From: Peribacillus muralis
GTDB taxonomy: Bacteria; Bacillota; Bacilli; Bacillales; DSM-1321
Assembly (NCBI RefSeq): GCF_001645685.2
Contig: NZ_CP017080.1
Coordinates: forward strand, 2,470,001-2,534,000
Length of the DNA stretch: 64,000 nucleotides
Direction: 5' to 3'
The translations under genes and the position numbers were made by a program. This document shows positions 46,018-54,157 of this stretch, in pieces. The notes beneath the pieces are model-generated. The model saw nothing but the letters and a program-made list of their open reading frames with translations. It was not told where the DNA came from and did not search any database. Position 1 is the first letter of the stretch, and the number at the start of each line of letters is the position of its first letter.

Positions 46018-46656
46018 TCAATTACTCTTAGCCAGACGTTTTTCCAAATAACCAACGCCTAGGCTTAAAGGAATGGTAAGAATTAAATAAAACGCGGCAA
46101 CAAAAATGTAGACATCGAACACGACAAAAGTTCGTGAAGAAATTAAATCTCCTTGGTACATGAGGTCAAGTCCGGCAACCACGGCTAAAATGGACGAATT
46201 CTTCACGAGATTGATGAATTGGTTACCTAAAGGCGGAATGACTATTTTGACTGCCTGCGGCAAAATGACGAGTGTCATTGCCTGTCCATAGGTCAGCCCT
46301 GATGAACGGGCAGCTTCCATTTGCCCTTTTGGCACGGAAAGTATGCCCGCCCTAATGGCCTCGGCAATGAATGATGAAGTATAGATGCTTAAGGCTAATG
46401 TTCCTGCATAAAGACCGCTAAGTTTGAGACCGAGAAAGAAGAAAAAGGTAATGATCAATAACGGAATATTTCGAATGAACTCGACATAGGCCGTTCCAAG
46501 CCAATTCAGCGGCTTTATCGGGGAAATTCGCATGATGGCAACAAGTATACCAAGGATCAAACTCGCGACTAATGCTATCAAACTCGCCAGTATCGTATTT
46601 TTAAAGCCTAATAAATACATATCCAGATTCTCTGTTAAAATGGAGAAATCAAGCAC
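46018..46656 (-). CDS. glnM: Glutamine ABC transporter permease GlnM
   Basis: Second membrane subunit, 212 residues, with the EAA loop KGQMEAARSSGLTYGQAMTLVILPQAVK. I use the GTG at 46656, eight bases after AAAGGAG; a GTG at 46665 would overlap that site. It lies 14 bases before glnP and is separated from glnH by a stable hairpin. Confidence 0.88.
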   Translation of the reverse strand: MLDFSILTENLDMYLLGFKNTILASLIALVASLILGILVAIMRISPIKPLNWLGTAYVEFIRNIPLLIITFFFFLGLKLSGLYAGTLALSIYTSSFIAEAIRAGILSVPKGQMEAARSSGLTYGQAMTLVILPQAVKIVIPPLGNQFINLVKNSSILAVVAGLDLMYQGDLISSRTFVVFDVYIFVAAFYLILTIPLSLGVGYLEKRLAKSN

Positions 46657-46680
46657 GGCATTCACTCCTTTAACTAGTAA

Positions 46681-46701
46681 GGATGAGCAATTCGCTCATC
46701 C
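46681..46701 (-). promoter_or_regulatory. Intercistronic hairpin between glnH and glnM
   Basis: Perfect 8-bp stem GGATGAGC/GCTCATCC (46681-46688 with 46694-46701) with a 5-base loop and no T tract. Such hairpins after a binding-protein gene often stabilise the upstream mRNA and give more binding protein than permease. Confidence 0.6.
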
Positions 46702-46754
46702 TCACAGAAAAAAATGTTCAAATGTTTGTAAAGACCCTCAACCTTACTTTTGTA

Positions 46755-47582
46755 TTAATGTTTAATCCATTTATCATGGATTTCATCGTACTTGCCAGAA
46801 TCTTTAAGTGCTTTGAGTGCTTTATTCAATTCGGCAACAAAATCAGCATTTCCCTTTTTAACAGCTATCCCATACGGCTCGTCCGTAAATGTACCGCCAA
46901 CAAGCTCATAACTCGGATCTTCGTCCGCCATACCATAAAGGATGGAATCGTCCGTAGTCAAGGCATCCCCTTGCCCTGATTTAAGGGCTGCAAACGCTTC
47001 AGAATAGTTTTCGAATTCAAGCACTTGTGCGTCAGGTGCTTTTTCTCGGATGTTGATGGAAGATGTCGATCCTTTTACAGCCAATACCTTTTTGCCTTTT
47101 AAACTATCGATGCCCTTGATGTCGCTGCCTTTCTTAACTAGCAAAGATTGTCCGGCATCAAAATATACATCCGTGAAATCCACTTCTTTTTTACGATCTT
47201 CCGTTATCGTCATGGTCGCTACAATTGCATCGATATCGCCATTGTTTAATAAAGCCATCCGTGTTTTGGAAGTCACTTCTTTAAATTTCACTTTGTTCTC
47301 ATCACCAAGAACTTCAGCTGCAAGCGCTTTGGCGATATCAATATCAAATCCTTCTACATCGCCGGTACTGGGATTTTTCAACCCGAATAATCTTGTATCA
47401 TTTTTGACCCCAAACACAATCTCATCCTTATCCTTCACCTGTGTAAGGACATCGGTATCTTTACTTTTACTGCCACCTTCTTTGCCTTTGTCGGAATCCT
47501 TGCCAGAGCTGCATCCAGCCAATAAAATGACAGCCAGTAACGATAGCAAAGACAATTTCACCCATTTCTTTTTCTTCAACAT
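46755..47582 (-). CDS. glnH: Glutamine-binding lipoprotein GlnH
   Basis: Substrate-binding component. Lipobox LLAGCSS at about residues 21-27, anchoring the protein in the membrane, then the binding-protein type 3 domain (FGVKNDTRLFGLKNP, VDAIVATMTITEDRKKEVDFT). 275 residues from the ATG at 47582 (AGGGGTG upstream). In the family glutamine is the usual ligand, but other polar amino acids are possible. Confidence 0.9.
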   Translation of the reverse strand: MLKKKKWVKLSLLSLLAVILLAGCSSGKDSDKGKEGGSKSKDTDVLTQVKDKDEIVFGVKNDTRLFGLKNPSTGDVEGFDIDIAKALAAEVLGDENKVKFKEVTSKTRMALLNNGDIDAIVATMTITEDRKKEVDFTDVYFDAGQSLLVKKGSDIKGIDSLKGKKVLAVKGSTSSINIREKAPDAQVLEFENYSEAFAALKSGQGDALTTDDSILYGMADEDPSYELVGGTFTDEPYGIAVKKGNADFVAELNKALKALKDSGKYDEIHDKWIKH

Positions 47583-47605
47583 GTGATTCACCCCTGTTTT
47601 CTATT

Positions 47606-48334
47606 TTAATGATTTAATATACGGCTAAGGAATAAGCGTGCCCTCTCCTCACGAGGATTGGCGTAGAACTCAGCCGGTGTTGCCTCTTCTAGAACCTTAC
47701 CTTCGTCCATGAATACGATTCGGTCCGCCACTTCACGGGCAAATCCCATTTCGTGGGTGACCACCACCATCGTCATTCCTTCATGGGCCAGGTCTTTCAT
47801 TACATCCAATACCTCACCTATCATTTCTGGATCCAAGGCTGAGGTCGGTTCATCAAACAGCATGATCTCCGGTCCCATCGCCAACCCTCTAGCAATTGCA
47901 ACCCGCTGCTGCTGACCACCTGAAAGCTGGGAAGGGAAAGAATTCGCTTTATCTACGATCCCCACTTTCTCCAAATATTTAAGGGCAATCTTTTTCGCTT
48001 CCGCTTCGGATTGTCCCAAAACCTTCCTTGGAGCAAGCATGATATTCTCGAGCACGGTTTTATGAGGATACAAATAAAAATGCTGGAAGACCATACCAAT
48101 ATTCCGGCGCAGTTTGTTTATGTCCGTTTTTCTATCGGCAACATTTAATCCATTAATGGAAAGTGAACCGCCGGAAATCGTCTCCAGGCGATTGATGCAT
48201 CGCAGCAAGGTGCTTTTCCCTGAGCCGGAGGGGCCGATGACCACGACCACCTCGCCTTTGTTGATTGTAAGATTGATCTCTTTCAACACATGAAAATCAC
48301 CAAAATATTTATTCACTTCATCAAAAACAATCAT
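47606..48334 (-). CDS. glnQ: Glutamine ABC transporter ATP-binding protein GlnQ
   Basis: ABC ATPase of 242 residues: Walker [15 protein letters not shown]-loop [15 protein letters not shown], signature [17 protein letters not shown], Walker [15 protein letters not shown]-loop [10 protein letters not shown]. All intact. First gene of glnQ-H-M-P, with a 24-base gap to glnH. GGGAGG precedes the ATG. Confidence 0.95.
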   Translation of the reverse strand: MIVFDEVNKYFGDFHVLKEINLTINKGEVVVVIGPSGSGKSTLLRCINRLETISGGSLSINGLNVADRKTDINKLRRNIGMVFQHFYLYPHKTVLENIMLAPRKVLGQSEAEAKKIALKYLEKVGIVDKANSFPSQLSGGQQQRVAIARGLAMGPEIMLFDEPTSALDPEMIGEVLDVMKDLAHEGMTMVVVTHEMGFAREVADRIVFMDEGKVLEEATPAEFYANPREERARLFLSRILNH

Positions 48335-48690
48335 AATTAGCCTCCCTGCGACGAAAAATAATATTTAAAAAATCAGAATATTCTATGTATTCATCAACAT
48401 TACCACCATCCACGACATAAAACCTTTCCATATTATTATTTCCCAATGTCCCTCTGGCAATTTTAAAAACTAGCTGATTTATTATTATTTCAATCTAGTA
48501 ATTAAAATAATTTATTCAATATTCACAATTTTATTATATCTGACATTACTTAAAATTACCATATAAACTTTAATTTGTTAAAAATGTTATTATATTTCAT
48601 GATACTATTGCCATATCCCATAAAACATGCATATATATAAGGGTTACCAGGCGATTTATTTCCCATAATCCTGTGTAAGCTTTAAAGAAC
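48335..48690. other. Long AT-rich leader region of the gln operon
   Basis: About 355 bases before glnQ, up to the terminator of the preceding gene. Strongly AT-rich with several TATAAT-like words but no convincing spaced promoter, riboswitch or frame. Confidence 0.4.
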
Positions 48691-48720
48691 AAAAAAAAGA
48701 AACAGCATAAACTGTCTCTT
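48691..48720 (-). terminator. Terminator of the 136-residue gene
   Basis: GAAACAG/CTGTCTC-type stem (48699-48705 with 48712-48718) followed on the minus strand by TTTTTTTTG; adjacent to the stop at 48721. Confidence 0.8.
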
Positions 48721-49131
48721 TCATTCCTTTATAGCATCTTCAAACGGAGCCGAGAATAGGCCTCTCGGCGCCAGCATATCGGTTTCCGATTCTCTGCTTT
48801 CCCCTGCTACTGAATATGGACCTGCCGGAAAAAAATCAAACAGATCACTTTCCTTATGAAGGATAAGGAAATAATCATATAAATCATCCATCAATTCTTG
48901 ATGTTCTTCAAACTTTATGATTACACCATATTCATCAAATTCAAAGTTTTCATTAATTGCATCTTGAAGTTCATCATTATTGGAAGAAGCGATATATAGA
49001 TCAACATCTCCACATTCCATACATAATAGAAGTTTATCCTTTTTCGCTTCTTCAAAGGATTTTCTGACGATTCCCATTAAAACGGCTTCAATTTTTGCCG
49101 CATTTGCTAGTTTAATTTTTGTCTGAATCAA
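48721..49131 (-). CDS. Hypothetical protein of 136 residues
   Basis: A soluble, acidic protein with no domain I recognise. It contains LLLCMECGDVDLYIASSNND and a Glu/Asp-rich FEEHQELMDDLYDYFLILHKESDLFDFFPAG stretch. The N terminus is basic and helical. TTG start after GGGGAGGGG, and a terminator follows, so it is well framed as a gene. Monocistronic. Confidence 0.65.
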   Translation of the reverse strand: MIQTKIKLANAAKIEAVLMGIVRKSFEEAKKDKLLLCMECGDVDLYIASSNNDELQDAINENFEFDEYGVIIKFEEHQELMDDLYDYFLILHKESDLFDFFPAGPYSVAGESRESETDMLAPRGLFSAPFEDAIKE

Positions 49132-49287
49132 AGAAACCCCTCCCCATTTAATAACAAGACAATTAAAAAAGTATATACCAGCTCGAAAAATTTAAAAAGC
49201 AATTCCTCTTATTGGCAACAAATCAATGACAATCTTACATACAAGATAAGAAACGCAGCTCTCCTAATTTAGTAACATGCAATGCTA

Positions 49288-50190
49288 CTATAATACAAAG
49301 AAAAAGATGATCGGAAGCGTGATCAAGCTTAATGATGTACTTATGAACGTGGCACTTGATACGAATTCGGGCTCAGTATTGAATTGGAGTGCATACATCG
49401 TCGTGTTGGCCGCCGTCGGCATCGCAGCCACGATGATCATGATATGCCTGACCATTTCATTAACTGGCAACGCAAGTGAAATCAGGAAAGCAATCGCTGG
49501 TGAAACAGCCAGTTTTAGAAGCAGTGAAATCGATAGCTTCCGGTAGGCCATTTTTTTCAGCGATATGTTGGCAAGCTGCATTCCAAGTGTGACCATGATC
49601 GTCGGAATCGCCGCATCTGCAACGAGGTTTACCGCTTCCAATACCGAATTGCTTAAAGATAGATTCGCAACTTGAAAAGCCGCACCAGCAATTGCCCCAT
49701 AAGCGATTGGCATCCTGCACACCGCTTTTAGTGCAGTCCTGACCCCATTACCCTCAGGGCTGCCCTTCGCAGCGAAATATATTCCAATCGTACACATGAC
49801 TAATTGCTGACCCACCATGAGGATGATGGCATAATCAAGTCCGATTGCTCCGAATAAAAGGAAAATCACTGGCGTACCGTAATTCCCATTATTCATGAAG
49901 GCCGAAGCTAAAACCATGCCGCTCGTTTCAGTCACCGTATAATTCCGGAAAAAAGCAATGATATAGACCACCAATATGAGGGAAAGGCAAAGCGCGATCG
50001 TGAATAAGAACAGATAAATATAATCAATCGTAAATTCTGCGGTATAAAACGTTCTAAACACCAGGAATGGCGACATTAAATATAATGCCATCGTCGAAAT
50101 CGATTTTGTATCAAGATTAAACTTTTTCTGACCGATGAAGCCTAAAACGAAAATTCCGAATATCGGTAATAAAACCCCTAAAAACCCCAT
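49288..50190 (-). CDS. AEC-family transporter (auxin efflux carrier type)
   Basis: About 300 residues, almost wholly hydrophobic, ending in the typical GMQLANISLKKM and TMYALQFNTEPEFVSSATFISTSLSLITLPII segments of the AEC family, which export organic anions in bacteria. I start at the ATG at 50190, after AAGGTG; the frame extends six codons further back. Divergent from the deaminase gene. Confidence 0.85.
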   Translation of the reverse strand: MGFLGVLLPIFGIFVLGFIGQKKFNLDTKSISTMALYLMSPFLVFRTFYTAEFTIDYIYLFLFTIALCLSLILVVYIIAFFRNYTVTETSGMVLASAFMNNGNYGTPVIFLLFGAIGLDYAIILMVGQQLVMCTIGIYFAAKGSPEGNGVRTALKAVCRMPIAYGAIAGAAFQVANLSLSNSVLEAVNLVADAAIPTIMVTLGMQLANISLKKMAYRKLSISLLLKLAVSPAIAFLISLALPVNEMVRHIMIIVAAMPTAANTTMYALQFNTEPEFVSSATFISTSLSLITLPIIFFFVL

Positions 50191-50350
50191 GCATTTCACC
50201 TTCATCATTTTATTGATTTTAATTTAACCATATCAGGTTTAATTTTATTTGTAAAAATTCTTTCAACTACCTGATATATCCCGTCATTTAATCTAACACA
50301 AAAAATATTCCTTAATAACACAAATATGGTATATTATATATTGTATTGAC

Positions 50351-50365
50351 GTTATAAAATATAAC
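50351..50365. promoter_or_regulatory. Perfect palindrome upstream of the deaminase gene
   Basis: GTTATAAAATATAAC, two 6-base arms around AAA, lies in the divergent gap between the AEC transporter and the deaminase. TTGAC directly precedes it on the plus strand. A possible operator; not tied to a known regulator. Confidence 0.4.
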
Positions 50366-50406
50366 ATACAGCTCTTGGTTTATTAATTGATGAAGGGGTG
50401 TTAAAA

Positions 50407-50874
50407 ATGGATGTAAGATTCATGGAGATGGCGGTTCGAATGGCAAATGAAAATGTATTGGCGAAGAATGGAGGACCTTTTGGCGCCATTATCGTAAAAG
50501 ATGGCACGGTCATCGGAAGAGGCTGTAATAGTGTGACGACAGCCAACGACCCGACAGCTCACGCCGAAGTACAGGCAATCCGCGATGCTTGCAGGCGCCT
50601 CCATTCTTTTCAGCTAACCGATTGTGACATATACTCAAGCTGCGAGCCTTGTCTCATGTGCATCGGTGCCATATATTGGGCACGTCCAAAAGCGGTTTAT
50701 TTTGCGAGCACCAAGGAAGATGCTGCACATATTGGTTTTGATGATCTCTTTATTTACCAAGAAATCTCCATCCCAGCCGAAAACCGCACCCTTAAAATGG
50801 AACGATTGTCTTATAGCGGCCATGATTTACCGTTCCGGGCTTGGGAAACCACTAATGATAAAGTGAACTATTGA
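50407..50874 (+). CDS. guaD: Guanine-type nucleoside/nucleobase deaminase
   Basis: Zinc deaminase of the cytidine/deoxycytidylate superfamily, 155 residues. HAEVQAI supplies the first zinc ligand and catalytic Glu, and SCEPCLMC supplies the two Cys ligands. The C-terminal LFIYQEISIPAENRTLKME and W-containing end are like B. subtilis guanine deaminase. ATG at 50407 after AAGGGG; a GTG three codons earlier is less likely. Exact substrate not proven. Confidence 0.85.
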   Translation: MDVRFMEMAVRMANENVLAKNGGPFGAIIVKDGTVIGRGCNSVTTANDPTAHAEVQAIRDACRRLHSFQLTDCDIYSSCEPCLMCIGAIYWARPKAVYFASTKEDAAHIGFDDLFIYQEISIPAENRTLKMERLSYSGHDLPFRAWETTNDKVNY

Positions 50875-50909
50875 AGGGGAGTATGAGGAATCATAAAACT
50901 ACACAACAT

Positions 50910-51125
50910 TCACCTCGCTTCAGGCTTCCTGCAGAAGCAAAAGGATTTTGGATGAATATTTGTTTGCATCAGGGGACGTGAAGAGATTAATACAATGGAA
51001 TCAGCCGGAAAATCGTCATCCTCTCTTTTAACGATAGTCATTTGCATATCGAATCCTTGCAAAGTCAGTGCTCTTTTTACTTTTCCCCGCTCTAACCTCA
51101 TTCCCATAGAAGCATATTGCCACAT
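50910..51125 (-). CDS. Doubtful small hypothetical protein
   Basis: A 71-residue frame beginning MWQYASMGMRLERGKVKRAL and ending with a basic Cys-containing tail. No ribosome site precedes the ATG, and the frame can be extended upstream through the deaminase terminator. Its composition is protein-like, but no family is recognised. Included with low confidence because the 390-base gap holds nothing else. Confidence 0.3.
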   Translation of the reverse strand: MWQYASMGMRLERGKVKRALTLQGFDMQMTIVKREDDDFPADSIVLISSRPLMQTNIHPKSFCFCRKPEAR

Positions 51126-51146
51126 TGTTAAGCTGGGATGTGTCCC

Positions 51147-51169
51147 CCCCTTAATCAGGGGTTTTTTTT
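51147..51169 (+). terminator. Terminator 270 bases after guaD
   Basis: CCCCT/AGGGG stem (51147-51151 with 51157-51161) followed by eight T. The distance from guaD means the transcript may carry a long 3' tail. Confidence 0.7.
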
Positions 51170-51264
51170 CGTACAATAAAACATTACCTGATCGCTGCAA
51201 AGGAATTCGAGATGCATCTATGGTAAAATATAAGAAAAACGACAACACTCTTGGAGGGATTCAT

Positions 51265-52320
51265 ATGGTGAAACATGATCAGCAGATTATCGGTTATATC
51301 GGAACGTATACAAAAGGTGACAGCAAAGGTATCTACCGCTTTACCTTAAATACAGTAGAAGGAAAACTCAGCACACCGGTCCTTGCAGCCGAATTAACCG
51401 ATCCGACTTATGTTACGATCAGCGAAGACAAAAAGCATCTATATGCCATCTTAAAAAAAGCGGGGAGCGGAGGGGTCTCTGCATATTCCATAAATGAAGA
51501 ATCAGGGGAATTGACATTCCTGGGCGAACAGCTGACACCCAACGGTTCTTCCTGTCATGTTAGTGTTGACAGCAAGAAAGACGTTTTGATCACCTCCAAT
51601 TATGGAGACGGTCTGATCGAAACATATCGGCTCCGCTCCGATGCGACTCCCCTGCCTGTATCATCCACCATTCGTCATGAAGGCCGCGGACCGAATGAAG
51701 AGCGCCAGGAAAAAGCTCATACTCACTTTGCTGGTTTCAGCCCGGATGAACGCTTCTTTGCTGTAGTCGATCTCGGAATCGATAAAGTGATAACGTATAA
51801 AATACATAACGGAGTACCGGAAGAAGTAAGCAGCCTATCAGTCGCTCCAGGAAGTGGACCAAGGCACTTGACGTTCCACCCAAATGGGAAGTTTGCCTAT
51901 GTGATGGCGGAGCTTGTACCCGAAGTCATCGTTTTAAGCTTCGATGATCAAACCGGTCGTTTTTCTGAATTACAAACAATTCGAAGCACCCCCGACGATT
52001 TTAAAGAAAACAACCAAGGAAGCGCAATTCATATTTCTGATGACGGACGGTTTGTATATGCTGCAAACCGCGGACATGATAGTATTGCCGTTTATGAAAC
52101 CGATCAAAAAACGGGACAGCTATCCTTTGTCCAACTTGTTTCTACAGAGGGACATTGGCCACGCGATTTTTCATTGGATCCTAGCGGAAGATTTTTGATT
52201 GCTTCCAATGAACAATCTGGAAACCTGACCTTATATTCCAGGAATGAAAATACAGGAACACTAACACTTTTGCAAAAGGATATTGTAGTTCCCTTCCCTG
52301 TTTGCGTTAAATTCCTTTAA
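51265..52320 (+). CDS. pgl: 6-Phosphogluconolactonase-type beta-propeller (YkgB-like)
   Basis: A 351-residue seven-bladed propeller of the lactonase family, which in B. subtilis YkgB hydrolyses 6-phosphogluconolactone in the pentose phosphate pathway. Family segments: IGTYTKGDSKGIYRF, LTPNGSSCHVSVD, AHTHFAGFSPDERF, APGSGPRHLTFHPNG and ANRGHDSIAV. ATG at 51265 follows GGAGGG; an ORF extending upstream through the terminator is not used. No signal peptide. Confidence 0.85.
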   Translation: MVKHDQQIIGYIGTYTKGDSKGIYRFTLNTVEGKLSTPVLAAELTDPTYVTISEDKKHLYAILKKAGSGGVSAYSINEESGELTFLGEQLTPNGSSCHVSVDSKKDVLITSNYGDGLIETYRLRSDATPLPVSSTIRHEGRGPNEERQEKAHTHFAGFSPDERFFAVVDLGIDKVITYKIHNGVPEEVSSLSVAPGSGPRHLTFHPNGKFAYVMAELVPEVIVLSFDDQTGRFSELQTIRSTPDDFKENNQGSAIHISDDGRFVYAANRGHDSIAVYETDQKTGQLSFVQLVSTEGHWPRDFSLDPSGRFLIASNEQSGNLTLYSRNENTGTLTLLQKDIVVPFPVCVKFL

Positions 52321-52328
52321 TACATTAA

Positions 52329-52374
52329 AATAAAAAGGATGGAAGCTGCATTGCCTGCTTCCATCCTTTTTATT
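52329..52374. terminator. Bidirectional terminator between pgl and the endonuclease
   Basis: Perfect 18-bp stem (52329-52346 with 52357-52374) with A/T runs at both outer ends, between two convergent genes. Confidence 0.92.
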
Positions 52375-52383
52375 ACCTGGCCT

Positions 52384-53175
52384 TCACAGCCATTTCTCCG
52401 CCATTTCCGGGAAATCTATCAACGGGTTTCGATTACCCTGAATTTCCTGAATAGCTTGGTTTCTATGTTTTTCATACGTAGTGACCGGAAATAGCCGATG
52501 CCATTCCAGCAGAAGAGCCAAGTTCACATTGCTGCTATTGATGATTCCCTCATATCTAATTGAAAAATACATCGTTGCCCTTGCTACAATCCCCTTGCCG
52601 TATTCAGGTTCGAACTTACCTTCTTCCGATTTGCCGCACCCCGCTTTAATGCCTGCAGCTCCCACTTCAGGTACATAATCCTCAAAATCATGGTAGGGGA
52701 AGTTGCCTCGGCTGCTGTTACAGCCTGGTTCACAGGCAAACAGATGGTGCAAGTCCCCTCTCATCGGCTCTTTTTTATTGAACCACGATTGAGGTACGAC
52801 ATGTTCACAATTGACGAGCATGTTCTCAAGTTTTGCGGATTTGCTAGACAACACTTCCAGTATACGGATGTCGTCTTCGATGGCTTTAATGGGATCCATG
52901 CCTTTTCCGGAATACAGACTCTTCAACTTTCCATTTTCCTGTAAATCCACCCAAGGGTAAACATGACGATGCGGTGAGTAGTTCAGCTGGTTTTTATGGG
53001 TAACTGCAAGTAGATTTTTCAGCCCATCCCTGCTTAAGGAATCATCTTGATAGTACGCTTTCTTCAGTTCCTGATCTTTGTTTTCGTCGTAGTATTCGCG
53101 ATTCTCACTGAATTCCACAAGAGTAGCCATGGCCAATTCACGTTCCTGTTCTAGTACTTCAAAACTATTCTTCAT
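52384..53175 (-). CDS. Endonuclease I family protein without signal peptide
   Basis: A 263-residue endonuclease I/EndA-type nuclease. NCEHVVPQSWF carries the HNH-like catalytic His, DLHHLFACEPGCNSSRGN and GIVARATMYFSIRYEG are family blocks, and RNQAIQEIQGNRNPLID is the characteristic C-terminal signature. Family members are normally exported, yet no hydrophobic leader is visible here. ATG at 53175 after GGGAGGG. Confidence 0.88.
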   Translation of the reverse strand: MKNSFEVLEQERELAMATLVEFSENREYYDENKDQELKKAYYQDDSLSRDGLKNLLAVTHKNQLNYSPHRHVYPWVDLQENGKLKSLYSGKGMDPIKAIEDDIRILEVLSSKSAKLENMLVNCEHVVPQSWFNKKEPMRGDLHHLFACEPGCNSSRGNFPYHDFEDYVPEVGAAGIKAGCGKSEEGKFEPEYGKGIVARATMYFSIRYEGIINSSNVNLALLLEWHRLFPVTTYEKHRNQAIQEIQGNRNPLIDFPEMAEKWL

Positions 53176-53268
53176 CCACTCATCCCTCCCAATTCTATTA
53201 AAAGCCATCTTTTCCGTAAATTAAGTTTAATTGATTTAACTGGATAAAAAAAGGTCCTTTAGAAGGGT

Positions 53269-53883
53269 CTACCGCAGGATATCAATGAAATGGGTAAGGA
53301 TTTTCGCTGTCATTCCCCAGATGACGCGGTCCCCATATAAGTAAAAATATTCTTCCATCTGTTTTGGCTGCCATTTATAATTTTCCCCGCCTACGATCAA
53401 ATCGTGGGGGAAGTTTTCATGCGGTTCAATTTTATATTGCACATGATATATTTCAGGAGGTTTTTCCATAAAAAACGAAAGCGGTACGGTGAAAACGGTT
53501 TCAACCTCAGCTAGATTAGGCGTAATCTTCTGAAGGTTACTGACAAGGCCTGCAAACGGATACACAATCATCCCAAATGGAGATACCAAATAATCAATTG
53601 GATACACGTGAGAGATATCATCCTTCCCCAATCCAAGCTCCTCATTCGTTTCCCTCAGCGCTGCCGCCTGCTCATCTCGATCCAATTTGTCTATTTTTCC
53701 GCCAGGAAAACAAATATCCCCGGGCTGCCGCCTTAATTTGTGCGAGCGCTCTTCAAAAAGAACGTGCATTCCATCTTCTTTTTCTATTAACGGCACTAAG
53801 ACCGCATACTTTGAAAAATTCCCGCTCCCTAAAATTTCAGGGGTATGTACTATCAGTTTTTTTGTTATATCTTCACTTTTCAT
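53269..53883 (-). CDS. Nudix hydrolase, CoA pyrophosphatase type
   Basis: A 204-residue Nudix protein. The box FPGGKIDKLDRDEQAAA then LRETNEELGL has the REtxEE core, and the preceding LFEERSHKLRRQPGDICFPGG matches the UPF0035 motif that marks CoA-diphosphate hydrolases. ATG at 53883 after GAGGTG. Monocistronic. Confidence 0.87.
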   Translation of the reverse strand: MKSEDITKKLIVHTPEILGSGNFSKYAVLVPLIEKEDGMHVLFEERSHKLRRQPGDICFPGGKIDKLDRDEQAAALRETNEELGLGKDDISHVYPIDYLVSPFGMIVYPFAGLVSNLQKITPNLAEVETVFTVPLSFFMEKPPEIYHVQYKIEPHENFPHDLIVGGENYKWQPKQMEEYFYLYGDRVIWGMTAKILTHFIDILR

Positions 53884-54097
53884 CTCCCACACCTCTATTT
53901 ATGGATAATATCGATCTTTATCCTTCCATTTTCAAACATCCGTGAAAACTAATCAAGGAAAAAGATTCCGATTCTCGGTATCATTTGCAATCAAGTTATT
54001 TCGTACCAAGAAAATCTTGAAGTGCTGGAAGGCTTTTCAGGTCGGGCGAAAAATCAGCTTTGGCTCATGGTTCCGATTCATTATGGGCAATGCAAAA

Positions 54098-54121
54098 GCA
54101 CCGTTACATGTTGAACGGTGC
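54098..54121 (-). terminator. Terminator of the aminotransferase gene
   Basis: GCACCGTT/AACGGTGC stem (54098-54105 with 54114-54121), 8-base loop, followed on the minus strand by TTTTGC. 36 bases past the stop. Confidence 0.7.
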
Positions 54122-54157
54122 CTTTACAGAGCTATTGGAATCGAGTGTACACCTATT

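Larger units (their letters stand above)
50875..51264. other. Intergenic region between guaD and the lactonase gene
   Basis: 390 bases holding a terminator (51147-51169), the doubtful minus-strand frame at 50910-51125, and an extended -10-like TGGTAAAAT at 51216-51226 before the lactonase start. Confidence 0.5.

Noticed and set aside
47050..47586. 178-codon plus-strand frame opposite glnH
   Set aside because: Mirror of a well-supported lipoprotein gene; Ser/Thr-rich composition is typical of antisense frames.
50209..50397. Purine riboswitch upstream of the deaminase gene
   Set aside because: The conserved purine-riboswitch loops are absent; the region is AT-rich with one palindrome only.
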